Assembly: GCA_036744635.1 (NCBI GenBank) | Contig: DAIOHQ010000275.1 | Coordinates: 1-6,041 of the forward strand | From: DAIOHQ01 sp036744635 | GTDB lineage: Bacteria > Planctomycetota > Phycisphaerae > Tepidisphaerales > Tepidisphaeraceae | Length of the DNA: 6,041 nucleotides | Direction: 5' to 3' | Shown here: piece after piece, positions 1-5,391 of the stretch | Layout: each line of letters starts with the position of its first letter | Position numbering within the stretch: the stretch's first letter is position 1 | Position numbers and translations under genes: made by a program | Notes under the pieces: generated by a model | The model's input: the letters and a program-made list of their open reading frames with translations, nothing else | Told to the model about the DNA's origin: nothing | The model's database searches: none

Positions 1-553
1 CCGGGCAGCGGGTGGGGGTGGCGCGCAGGTCGTAGCCGCAGATGCGGCAGAGGCCGAGGCGCTGGCGATGACGCTGCGTCCTCCGCCGCCGGGCCCCGCG
101 CAGCCACAGCGCCGGCGACGCCGCCGCGGCCAGGACGATGAACCAGTGGGGAACGGCCAGGGTGATCTGGCCGCTATCCCAATCCGGGTAATAGTGGCGC
201 GAGAGGCCGAAGCGCAGTCGCGCCCACCAAGGCGGCGGGGGCGATGGGGAGCCGTCGGCGTTATTGAATTTCGGCCAATACCAAACCCCCGGCGACCATC
301 GAAACGCTTGCCCGAGCGAACGCTTCAAGCCCCGCGGATAATTATCCCCGTTCAGGATCAGCCGCCCGCTGGTGAGCAAGAGCGCTCCGGATTCCGAACG
401 CAAGATGACCAAGCGCCGGCCCGGTTCGGCCCTTGGGCCCTGCACATAGATCAGATTATCCCGGACAGAGCGGCTGCGCAGCCACAGCCCGCCGGCCGCC
501 AGGCAGGCCAGCAGCGAGATCGCCGAGAAGAGGATGAAGCAGCGTCGCCGCAT
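1..553 (-). CDS. Membrane protein with C-terminal zinc ribbon, partial (3' end outside window)
   Basis: This gene is open from an ATG at 553 down to the left edge, giving 184 residues without a stop. The N-terminus (MRRRC, then a hydrophobic stretch at about residues 6-25) is a signal anchor or first membrane segment. Residues 26-133 are a Trp- and Pro-rich, probably extracytoplasmic region. A second membrane segment lies at about 134-151, followed by a basic stretch (RGARRRRTQRHRQR, 152-165). The ribbon starts LCRICGYDLRATPTRCP (168-184), with Cys169, Cys172 and Cys183; the fourth Cys would lie just outside the window. This layout (anchor, variable domain, second membrane helix, basic linker, CxxCGYDLRAT...CPECG) is a recurrent planctomycete protein type of unknown function. 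I see no strong Shine-Dalgarno sequence. The start was chosen because it directly precedes the basic-hydrophobic N-terminus. It has the same orientation and ribbon as the gene ending at 1101, but repeats separate the two. Confidence 0.82.
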   Translation of the reverse strand, partial: MRRRCFILFSAISLLACLAAGGLWLRSRSVRDNLIYVQGPRAEPGRRLVILRSESGALLLTSGRLILNGDNYPRGLKRSLGQAFRWSPGVWYWPKFNNADGSPSPPPPWWARLRFGLSRHYYPDWDSGQITLAVPHWFIVLAAAASPALWLRGARRRRTQRHRQRLGLCRICGYDLRATPTRCP

Positions 554-651
554 GGTCGGGACCGGCCAACCGGATCGGGGGCGGCCGCGGCCAGCTTACC
601 ACGGATCGCCCGCCACTGGGATGCCGCCCACCCGGATTGCCGGGAAGAATT

Positions 652-738
652 TTTGCCACGGATGGGGCACAGATCAGCACAGATGAAGCGGCCAAACCGG
701 GGATGAATCTGTGTGCATCTGTGTATATCTGTGGCAAA
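652..738. repeat. ATCTGTG-type inverted repeat
   Basis: TTTGCCAC at 652-659 is matched in inverse by GTGGCAAA at 731-738. The right arm has three 10-bp steps, each starting ATCTGTG (708, 718, 728). The left arm has CACGGAT at 657 and CACAGAT at 668 and 678, so the arms are complementary over about 35-40 bases apart from a one-base length difference and some mismatches. The central spacer is short, so a long stem could form in RNA or single-stranded DNA. Repeats reading 'atctgtgt' with flanking TGGCAAA occur widely between genes in Planctomycetota and related phyla; their function is not known to me. Confidence 0.8.
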
Positions 739-828
739 TATCTCTTGCGATTCTGCAGCCACGCCACGCCCCGAGCCAGTCGCCCATCGCGTTCCCCGGC
801 GCATCCTCCCCGCGCCGCCTGCGGTCTT

Positions 829-871
829 CATTTTGCAATTTGAAATTTTCATTTTTCAATTTGCATTCTCT
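829..871 (+). repeat. A/T-rich TTTGCAAT-type repeat, copy 1
   Basis: This 43-base tract begins CATTTTGCAATTTG and ends CAATTTGCATTCTCT. It differs from the copy at 1081-1123 at only two positions, although surrounding DNA is unrelated and G+C-rich. It is made of TTTGCAA- and TTTTCA-like units. With the inverted copy at 919-955 it forms an inverted pair around a 47-bp G+C-rich spacer. It belongs to a dispersed intergenic family and is not protein-coding. Confidence 0.85.
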
Positions 872-918
872 CCTCCGCCGCCTCCGCTCCGTCCAGCGGG
901 CTCGCGGAAATCCATTCT

Positions 919-955
919 TGCAAATTGAAAATTGCAAAATGCAAAATGCAAATTG
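919..955 (-). repeat. A/T-rich TTTGCAAT-type repeat, copy 2 (inverted)
   Basis: The plus strand reads GCAAATTGAAAATTGC followed by two GCAAAATGCAAA-like units, which is the reverse complement of the family at 829, 1081 and 2971. It faces copy 1, so the two could pair as a long A/T stem. It is the only copy in this orientation in the window. Confidence 0.8.
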
Positions 956-970
956 AACGCGCACTCCTCA

Positions 971-1011
971 CCATCGCGGCCAGATCCTTCGGAGTGCCTC
1001 CCGATGACAAG
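971..1011 (-). repeat. TGTCATC...GAAGGATC-type repeat, copy 1
   Basis: Read on the minus strand this is TTGTCATCGGGAGGCACTCC followed by GAAGGATCTGGCCGCGATGG. It aligns without gaps to the plus-strand copy at 5901-5941, matching at 31 of the 38 central columns by my count. Intergenic repeats of the pattern GTCATCCTGAG...GAAGGATCT are common in several bacterial phyla. No coding role is apparent. Confidence 0.65.
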
Positions 1012-1080
1012 TTGCGCTGGATGGGACGCGATCAATATGCGATGCCTTCCAGCTTCTGAGTCGCGGCTTCCTTCCCTCCT

Positions 1081-1123
1081 CATTTTGCAATTTGCATTTT
1101 TCATTTTTCAATTTGCATTCTCT
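1081..1123 (+). repeat. A/T-rich TTTGCAAT-type repeat, copy 3, overlapping a gene end
   Basis: This copy is nearly identical to copy 1 (two differences in 43). The element CAATTTGCATT occurs at 1088 and again at 1109, a 21-bp period. The repeat overlaps the last codons and the stop codon (TCA at 1101-1103 on this strand) of the minus-strand membrane protein gene. Confidence 0.85.
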
Positions 1124-2000
1124 GCTCTCCCCCCGCCCCCCCGCCAGCGCCGCTGGTCGCCTTGGCCGGGAGATTCCCCGCCCGCTCGATCCGCCGCCGC
1201 AGCGTGGCGGGAATGGGCATGCCGCACTCCGGGCAGGTGCCGCTGCTGTTGGCGGTGAGGTTGTAACCGCAGGAGCGGGTCGGGCAGAGCGGCTCGTCGG
1301 AGCGGCGGCGGTTCAGCAGAACCACCGCGGGGACGGTGAGAACCAGCAGGATGATCGGAACAAACGGGAAGGGAAGCGGGGGACGGATGAATTGTATGGA
1401 AGGATCGGTCAGCCAGGCGAGGGCGGAGATGGCGCACGCGGCCAGGAGCGTGCGAATTCGCCGCCGCCGCTGAGCGTCTTGAAGCGTCGCCTGCCAACGC
1501 CCCATCGCCAATACCCACATCAGCACCGAGACGGGGCCCAGCAAGTCGCGGATGTCTTCGCAGACGGCGAAAAGGTCGGCGCCGGGGATGGGCTGCGATG
1601 TCGCCCCCGGCGGGCCGAGCCAGTAGAAAGAATCCGCATGGCCTTTGTAGTAGAGGATGTGCAAGGTCCAACCTGGCTTCGATGGATGATCGAGGATCAG
1701 CTCGCGCATCGAGTCCGATTGTTGATAGTTCACGGGGTCTGCCGGTGAGGGATCGCGCAATTTGCCGCCCAGCAGGTCTTCCCACTCCTGTCGCGTGAAG
1801 GCTGCGAAGTTCTTGTTGGCGATCAGGCCATCCAACCACAGTTGGGCGTCGTTCCGGTCGTTCGCTTGGTGAGAATTGAGCGCCCCCACCCGCGCCGACT
1901 CAGCATCATTCAGCCGCTTCTCCAGCAGGTTCAGCGCCCCCTTGCCCAGCAGGAAGGCCAGGGGGAGAACGGCGTGGATGGTCCAGAGAGGTTTGGACAT
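1101..2000 (-). CDS. Multi-pass membrane protein with C-terminal zinc ribbon
   Basis: This 299-residue protein has no function I recognise. Residues 7-23 form an N-terminal membrane anchor. Residues 24-150 are soluble and contain Trp/Asp-rich stretches (QLWLDGL, RQEWEDLLGG) and a beta-like segment (GWTLHILYYKGHADSFYWLG, 110-129). Three further hydrophobic segments lie at about 153-168, 182-198 and 211-230. A ribbon follows at 238-260: LCPTRSCGYNLTANSSGTCPECG, with Cys239, Cys244, Cys256 and Cys259. The first pair is CX4C rather than the usual CX2C. The tail after residue 272 is Ala/Gly-rich, and the last residues (RMQIEK) are encoded by an A/T-rich intergenic repeat. The start is an ATG 22 bp after the stop of the upstream minus-strand gene, so the two are probably co-transcribed. 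I see no strong Shine-Dalgarno sequence. The ribbon suggests metal binding on the cytoplasmic side; this is inference. Confidence 0.82.
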   Translation of the reverse strand: MSKPLWTIHAVLPLAFLLGKGALNLLEKRLNDAESARVGALNSHQANDRNDAQLWLDGLIANKNFAAFTRQEWEDLLGGKLRDPSPADPVNYQQSDSMRELILDHPSKPGWTLHILYYKGHADSFYWLGPPGATSQPIPGADLFAVCEDIRDLLGPVSVLMWVLAMGRWQATLQDAQRRRRIRTLLAACAISALAWLTDPSIQFIRPPLPFPFVPIILLVLTVPAVVLLNRRRSDEPLCPTRSCGYNLTANSSGTCPECGMPIPATLRRRIERAGNLPAKATSGAGGGAGGEQRMQIEK

Positions 2001-2022
2001 GGTTGCCAGTCCCGCCGAGGAG

Positions 2023-2259
2023 CTATTGCCCGCCGCCGCGGCGCTCGCCCTGGGCGATGAGCCGATCCAGTTTGGCTTCGACGGCGAGCATGTGTTGGCG
2101 CATGCGCTCGATATGCTCGACGTTCATCCGCGTCTGCCGGCGGGCGAAGCGGAAAACGACGTACCAGAGGAAGGGGAATAGGATCAGCCAGGGGATGAGA
2201 GCGATGAGGAGGTCGAGAAGGTTCGTGGTGGTCGGCTGGGTTTGTGGGACAAACACCAT
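2023..2259 (-). CDS. Small single-pass membrane protein with helical, charged tail
   Basis: This protein is 78 residues from the ATG at 2259: a short polar N-terminus (MVFVPQTQPTTTN), one membrane helix at about residues 14-37 (LLDLLIALIPWLILFPFLWYVVF), then a charged amphipathic helix (RMNVEHIERMRQHMLAVEAKLDRLIAQ), probably a short coiled coil, and a glycine-rich end. The frame is open upstream to 2358, but those 33 residues are Pro/Gly-rich and unlike a protein N-terminus, so the internal ATG is preferred. The gene lies 22 bp ahead of the membrane protein gene starting at 2000, which suggests an operon and perhaps a shared membrane complex. Short planctomycete proteins with a helix followed by an 'ERMRQHM..VEAKLDR'-like tail are familiar to me, but their role is unknown. 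Confidence 0.75.
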   Translation of the reverse strand: MVFVPQTQPTTTNLLDLLIALIPWLILFPFLWYVVFRFARRQTRMNVEHIERMRQHMLAVEAKLDRLIAQGERRGGGQ

Positions 2260-2433
2260 GGGGAAGCCCCGGTAGAGCAGAGGCGGCGCCGGCAAAACAC
2301 CAGTTTCGCCGCCGCGCCCGCACGGAGCAGGATACCGCTGCGGGGGTGGCAACGCCAATCCGCGACCCGCCCCGCCGCGATAGACAGCGATGTCCGCCCC
2401 GCCAGGTTGCGGTCCGCGGCCGCCGTTTTCTGC

Positions 2434-2461
2434 TGGACATAACGCCTCGGCGCGCTAGGAT
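2434..2461 (+). promoter_or_regulatory. Candidate promoter of the toxin-antitoxin pair
   Basis: TGGACA (2434-2439) and TAGGAT (2456-2461) resemble sigma-70 -35 and -10 boxes with a 16-bp spacer. Transcription from this pair would begin about seven bases after the -10 box, essentially at the antitoxin ATG (2468), giving a leaderless message. The same bases can be read another way: AGGA at 2457-2460 lies seven bases before the ATG and could be a Shine-Dalgarno sequence, with the promoter further upstream. The sequence does not decide. The remaining part of the gap between the divergent genes (2260-2433) shows no other clear signal. Confidence 0.35.
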
Positions 2462-2467
2462 CATAGC

Positions 2468-2668
2468 ATGAGCACGGCCACGGAAATCGAAGCGGCGATC
2501 GAGCAGTTGCCGGCGGAGGAGCTGGCCCGGCTGCGGGCGTGGTTCGCGGAGTTTGACGGGGCGCGCTGGGATCGACAACTGCAGGAGGATGTCGCCGCCG
2601 GCCGGCTGGATTCGCTGGCCCAGGAGGCGCTGACCGACCTGCGGCGGGGGCGGTGCGGGGAGCTGTGA
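2468..2668 (+). CDS. Antitoxin of a type II toxin-antitoxin pair
   Basis: This 66-residue acidic protein would bind and neutralise the toxin encoded directly downstream. The N-terminal half (EIEAAIEQLPAEELARLRAWFAEF, 6-29) reads as two amphipathic helices. The second half (RWDRQLQEDVAAGRLDSLAQEALTDLRRGR, 33-62) matches the recurrent pattern 'RWDRQ.E.D...GKLD.LA.EAL...R.G' that I know from small proteins encoded beside RelE-like toxins. No ribbon-helix-helix, AbrB or HTH motif can be seen, so how it binds DNA for autoregulation, if it does, is unclear. Its stop codon overlaps the toxin's GTG start (GTGA at 2665-2668), a usual arrangement for translational coupling. The identification rests on size, pattern and the partner gene. 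Confidence 0.8.
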   Translation: MSTATEIEAAIEQLPAEELARLRAWFAEFDGARWDRQLQEDVAAGRLDSLAQEALTDLRRGRCGEL

Positions 2669-2925
2669 AGCATCTCGCCAGCGGAAGATTCTGGGAGCAT
2701 TACCGGGCCCTGCCCGCCGAGGTGCGGCGGCTGGCGGATGCCAACTACGCGCTGCTGAAGACCGATGAGCGCCATCCCAGCCTGCAATTCAAGACCGCGG
2801 GACGGTTCTGGTCGGTTCGAGTTGGCTTGCACTATCGGGCACTTGCGGTGCAGGAAGGGGAAGAGGTGGTCTGGTTCTGGATCGGCCATCATTCGGAGTA
2901 TGATCGCCTGATCGGCGGGCGCTAA
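2665..2925 (+). CDS. RelE/ParE-superfamily-like toxin
   Basis: This is 86 residues from the GTG at 2665. Such toxins are usually ribosome-dependent mRNA endonucleases, although some ParE relatives poison gyrase; the target here is not known. The N-terminus KHLASGRFWEHYRALPAEVRR (2-22) forms the usual helical hairpin region. HPSLQFKTAGRFWSVRVGLHYRAL (37-60) is the beta-strand core, with basic residues Lys43, Arg47, Arg52 and Arg58 placed as expected for RNA contact. The C-terminal WFWIGHHSEYDRLI (70-83) is a characteristic ending of one RelE-like subgroup, with His75, His76, Glu78 and Tyr79. A GTG at 2653 is also in frame, but the 2665 start gives the expected (M)KHLAS N-terminus and the 4-base overlap with the antitoxin. 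GGGGAG at 2657-2662 lies too close to be an ideal Shine-Dalgarno sequence, which fits coupled translation. Confidence 0.85.
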   Translation: MKHLASGRFWEHYRALPAEVRRLADANYALLKTDERHPSLQFKTAGRFWSVRVGLHYRALAVQEGEEVVWFWIGHHSEYDRLIGGR

Positions 2926-2970
2926 GCGGACACTGGGTCGATGATCCTCGACCGCCGGTCGGCCCCTCTG

Positions 2971-3012
2971 CATTTGGCAATTTGCAATTTTCATTTTGCA
3001 ATTTGCAATCTC
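2971..3012 (+). repeat. A/T-rich TTTGCAAT-type repeat, copy 4
   Basis: It differs from copy 3 at four of 42 positions. GCAATTTGCAAT occurs at 2977-2988 and again at 2998-3009, a 21-bp period. It fills most of the short space between the ends of the convergent toxin and oxidoreductase genes and stops eight bases from the oxidoreductase stop codon. I see no classical G+C stem plus T-run here, so whether it ends transcription is unknown. Confidence 0.85.
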
Positions 3013-3019
3013 CCCTCCT

Positions 3020-4003
3020 TCACCCCCCCACCCGCAAAAGCACCTTCCCCATCGGCCCGCTGGCCAGCTTGGCAAACGCCGCCGGCAGCTCGGCGAAGGG
3101 AAAGACCGCATCCAGCAGCGGCTTTGCTCCCGTCTTTGCCAACAGCGCCAGCACCTCCGACCAGGCGGAGCGGCTCTCGGCGTTGGTGTACGCTCCCACC
3201 GCCACCCCGCCGACCCGCAGGCGGCGGAAGAGCAGGGCGGCGGTGTTGAAGGCCGGCACTTCTCCGGCCAGCCGGCCGACCACGCTGACCTTGCCACCTT
3301 CGCCCAGGGTGTCGAGCACCTGGGAAAACAACTCCCCGCCGATGTTGTCGATGGCCAGATCCACCCGCCGCGGGGAGATCGACTGCTTGAGCTGGCGAGG
3401 CCAGTCGGGGTCGGCCGGGTCCAGGACAACGTCCGCCCCGAGCTGGGTGAGTCGGCTGCGCTTATTGGCGCTGCGGGAGAGGGCGGCGACGGTGTGGCCC
3501 AGGGCCTTGCCCAGTTGCAGGGAGGCGGTGCCCACTCCTCCCGAGGCGCCGGTGATCAGCAACACGCCGGGGGGAAGTGCGCCCCACTGGGTGAGGGCCT
3601 GGTAGGCAGTGAGGTAGACTAACGTGGCGCCGGCCGCTTCTTCATCGGTCCAGAGCGGCGGGGGGGAGATCAGCGACTCCGCCGGCACGGCCACCCGCTG
3701 CGCGAAGGTCCCCGGGCGGCTCACTCCCACCTCGCCGCGAAGGATGGCGTACTTCTCCCCCGTAAGTATTCCGTGTACCCCCGGGCCAACCTCCGTCACC
3801 ATCCCGATTCCATCGCGCCCCAGGATATGGGGCAAGGGCGGCCGGGCGGGATACTGGCCCTCGGCCAGATAGCGGTCGGCGGGGTTGAGGGCGGCGAAGT
3901 GCACCCGCAGGAGTACCTCGCCCGGCCCGGCGGCGGGCTCGGGGAGTTCGGCGAGTTGTAAGTTTTGGATTCCGGTGAAGGCAGGCAGCAGCCAGGCTTG
4001 CAT
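3020..4003 (-). CDS. Zinc-independent NAD(P)-dependent quinone oxidoreductase-like protein (MDR superfamily)
   Basis: This 327-residue enzyme probably reduces quinones or other activated alkenes/carbonyls with NAD(P)H in the cytoplasm; the substrate cannot be read from sequence. The N-terminal GroES-like domain contains GEVLLRVHFAALNPADRYLAEG (28-49) and ILGRDGIGMVTEVGPGV (60-76), both typical of the family. The Rossmann domain begins near residue 120 with EEAAGATLVYLTAYQAL and carries the coenzyme loop GASGGVG (152-158). SRSANKRSRLTQLGAD (176-191) follows the second strand; its basic and serine residues favour NADPH (inference). The protein contains no cysteine, so it lacks both the catalytic and the structural zinc sites of alcohol dehydrogenases. 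Length is normal for the family and the frame is intact. A Shine-Dalgarno AGGA (TCCT at 4009-4012 on the plus strand) lies five bases before the ATG. It is divergent from asd and shares no evident pathway with it. Confidence 0.88.
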   Translation of the reverse strand: MQAWLLPAFTGIQNLQLAELPEPAAGPGEVLLRVHFAALNPADRYLAEGQYPARPPLPHILGRDGIGMVTEVGPGVHGILTGEKYAILRGEVGVSRPGTFAQRVAVPAESLISPPPLWTDEEAAGATLVYLTAYQALTQWGALPPGVLLITGASGGVGTASLQLGKALGHTVAALSRSANKRSRLTQLGADVVLDPADPDWPRQLKQSISPRRVDLAIDNIGGELFSQVLDTLGEGGKVSVVGRLAGEVPAFNTAALLFRRLRVGGVAVGAYTNAESRSAWSEVLALLAKTGAKPLLDAVFPFAELPAAFAKLASGPMGKVLLRVGG

Positions 4004-4137
4004 GAGGGTCCTCGCATGGGAAGAGATCGGTCGCGCCGTTGGGGCGGCAGGCCATGCTCCACCAGGGAGCTGCGGTTTGTCCAGCGGAAATTTCGGTCGC
4101 GCCGGCGAGGTGCGTGATAGTCAAGTGCAATTATCGT

Positions 4138-4193
4138 AGCACGGGCGTCTCGCCCGTGTTCTGGTTCCAAACCACGGGCGAGACGCCCGTGCT
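4138..4193. repeat. Nested palindrome of the ACGGGCG/CGCCCGT type
   Basis: Two perfect 21-base inverted arms (4138-4158 and 4173-4193) enclose a 14-base loop, TTCTGGTTCCAAAC. Each arm is itself a hairpin: CACGGGCG, a 3-base loop, CGCCCGTG. The element can therefore fold as one long stem or two small ones. It lies between the divergent oxidoreductase and asd genes. Translated, it gives HGRDARAT or STGVSPV, peptide strings that I know as frequent false proteins in planctomycete and verrucomicrobial annotations, so it belongs to a widespread intergenic family. It resembles paired REP elements in architecture; any link to a REP-type transposase is inference. Confidence 0.9.
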
Positions 4194-4298
4194 GCGCAAG
4201 AGCGCCCCGCCGCTTGGGCCCGGGCTGGCAGCCAGTGCCACGATGGGGATGGGGGTTGCCGGCGCTGCGGCCGCGGGAAAGTTTAGCCCGCGAGCCGC

Positions 4299-4327
4299 TT
4301 CAACCGGGGGCTTGGATCGGCTACAAT
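4299..4327 (+). promoter_or_regulatory. Candidate asd promoter
   Basis: TACAAT at 4322-4327 is a good -10 box (five of six to TATAAT). TTCAAC at 4299-4304, 17 bases upstream, is a weak -35 box. Transcription would start near 4334, leaving a leader of about 45 bases before the ATG at 4380. That leader is too short for a lysine riboswitch, and none is seen in the intergenic region. Confidence 0.42.
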
Positions 4328-4368
4328 CTGCGATACGGAGAATGGTTGGGGGCGTAGGGTTTGTTTGC

Positions 4369-4373
4369 AAAGG
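4369..4373 (+). promoter_or_regulatory. Ribosome binding site deciding the asd start
   Basis: AAAGG lies six bases before the ATG at 4380. The frame also has an upstream TTG at 4365, but that codon has no binding site and would add five residues ahead of the strand that leads into the GATGAVG loop. The ATG is therefore preferred. Confidence 0.65.
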
Positions 4374-4379
4374 TTTACC

Positions 4380-5381
4380 ATGTCGGTTGATATCGCAATC
4401 GTCGGCGCTACCGGCGCTGTGGGGCAGGAGCTCCTCACCGTGCTGGCGGAGCGCACCTTTCCCATCAAGTCCCTGCGCCTGCTGGCCTCCGCCCGCAGCG
4501 CCGGCAAGACCATCGACTTCCTGGGCAAGCGCTACACCGTCGAGGAGCTGACCAGGGACAGCTTCAAGGGCGTGCAGGTGGCGTTTTTCTCCGCCGGCGG
4601 ATCCATCAGCCGGGAGTTCGCAAGATTTGCCGTGGAGGCCGGGGCGGTTGTGGTGGATAACACCAGCGCCTTTCGCATGAAGGAGGGCATTCCCCTGGTG
4701 GTGCCCGAAGTGAACCCCGAGCAGATCGCCAAGCACGCCGGCCTGATCGCCAATCCCAACTGCTCGACGATCATCATGAACGTGGCGGTCTGGCCGCTCT
4801 ACAAGGCCAACCGCGTCAAGCGGATCATCGTCAGCACCTACCAGGCCGTCAGCGGCGCCGGAGCCCAGGGCCTGCACGAGCTCGAGCAGCAGATGAAAGC
4901 CCACGCCGCCGGCCAGCCGATTACGAAAAATCTCTTCCCCCATCAGATTGTCAACAACCTGTTTTGCCACAACACCAAAATCGGCGACAACGGCTACAAC
5001 GAGGAAGAGAACAAGATGGTCGGCGAGACCCGGAAGATTTTCGCCGATCCCAGGATCATGATCACCGCCACCTGTGTGCGCGTGCCCATTCCGCGGGCGC
5101 ACAGCGAATCGATCAACCTGGAGTTCGAGCGGCCCATCACCCCGCAGCAGGTGCGCGAAATCCTCGCCAAGGCCCCGGGGATCACCATCGTGGATGACTG
5201 CGCCAACAACCATTTTCCCATGCCGCTGGAGGCCAGCAACCAGGACAACGTGCTGGTGGGCAGAATCCGCCAGGACATCAGCCGCGAGGATGGCCGGGGG
5301 ATCGAGCTCTTCGTCGCCGGCGACCAGATCCGCAAGGGCGCTGCCACCAACGCGGTGCAGATCGCGGAGAAGTTGATCTGA
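4380..5381 (+). CDS. asd: Aspartate-semialdehyde dehydrogenase
   Basis: This 333-residue enzyme reduces aspartyl phosphate with NADPH to aspartate semialdehyde, the branch-point step towards lysine and diaminopimelate (cell wall), threonine and methionine. It begins MSVDIAIVGATGAVGQELL with the NADP-binding loop GATGAVG (9-15). Residues 69-76 (FFSAGGSI) and 92-97 (VDNTSA) are typical of the family. The nucleophile is Cys128 in NPNCST (125-130). STYQAVSGAG (152-161) and the substrate-binding region RVPIPRAHSESI (234-245), with the catalytic His241, are present. The C-terminal GDQIRKGAATNAVQIAE (314-330) completes the coenzyme site. Length and all key residues are normal, so the enzyme should be active. 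It is followed after 10 bp by the gene at 5392, probably in one operon. It may be the only asd in the genome; this cannot be seen here. Confidence 0.97.
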   Translation: MSVDIAIVGATGAVGQELLTVLAERTFPIKSLRLLASARSAGKTIDFLGKRYTVEELTRDSFKGVQVAFFSAGGSISREFARFAVEAGAVVVDNTSAFRMKEGIPLVVPEVNPEQIAKHAGLIANPNCSTIIMNVAVWPLYKANRVKRIIVSTYQAVSGAGAQGLHELEQQMKAHAAGQPITKNLFPHQIVNNLFCHNTKIGDNGYNEEENKMVGETRKIFADPRIMITATCVRVPIPRAHSESINLEFERPITPQQVREILAKAPGITIVDDCANNHFPMPLEASNQDNVLVGRIRQDISREDGRGIELFVAGDQIRKGAATNAVQIAEKLI

Positions 5382-5391
5382 GAGAGCTGGT

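Larger units (their letters stand above)
554..1100. other. Repeat-filled intergenic region without a convincing gene
   Basis: No open frame in these roughly 550 bases looks like a real protein. Those present translate repeat DNA into low-complexity strings such as NCKM and MQNAN, or are Arg/Ala-rich shadows. The stretch holds an ATCTGTG-type inverted repeat, three A/T-rich TTTGCAAT-type copies (the third starts at 1081 and crosses into the end of the neighbouring gene) and one TGTCATC/GAAGGATC-type copy, each listed separately. The remaining parts (about 554-650, 740-828, 872-918 and 1012-1080) show no promoter, RNA or terminator that I can support. Confidence 0.75.

Noticed and set aside
68..706. 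Plus-strand open frame of 212 codons at the left edge
   Set aside because: It is Arg/Pro/Gln-rich with no domain and lies opposite the membrane/zinc-ribbon gene, whose minus-strand translation is clearly protein-like. It also runs into the ATCTGTG repeat.
856..1104. Small minus-strand frame beginning MKNANCKM
   Set aside because: Its ends are translated A/T repeat DNA and its middle is the TGTCATC-type repeat; not a real protein.
1108..1839. Second long minus-strand frame inside the 299-residue gene
   Set aside because: Arg/Pro/His-rich composition without membrane or domain pattern, typical of an off-frame reading in G+C-rich DNA.
2416..2423. GCGGCCGC palindrome upstream of the antitoxin as an operator
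   Set aside because: The same 8-mer also occurs near 581 and 4266 in this G+C-rich DNA, so it is not specific to the toxin-antitoxin promoter.
2461..3429. Minus-strand frame of 322 codons across the toxin-antitoxin region
   Set aside because: It reads through a repeat and antisense to the toxin pair and is out of frame with the oxidoreductase; low-complexity Ser/Arg/Trp content.
4130..4135. GATAAT (minus strand) as a -10 box for the oxidoreductase gene
   Set aside because: The position where the -35 box should be lies inside the palindrome and does not resemble one, and the start codon is about 125 bases away.
4204..4379. Lysine riboswitch or other leader RNA ahead of asd
   Set aside because: The likely leader is only about 45 bases, and no conserved riboswitch core or terminator/antiterminator pair can be seen.
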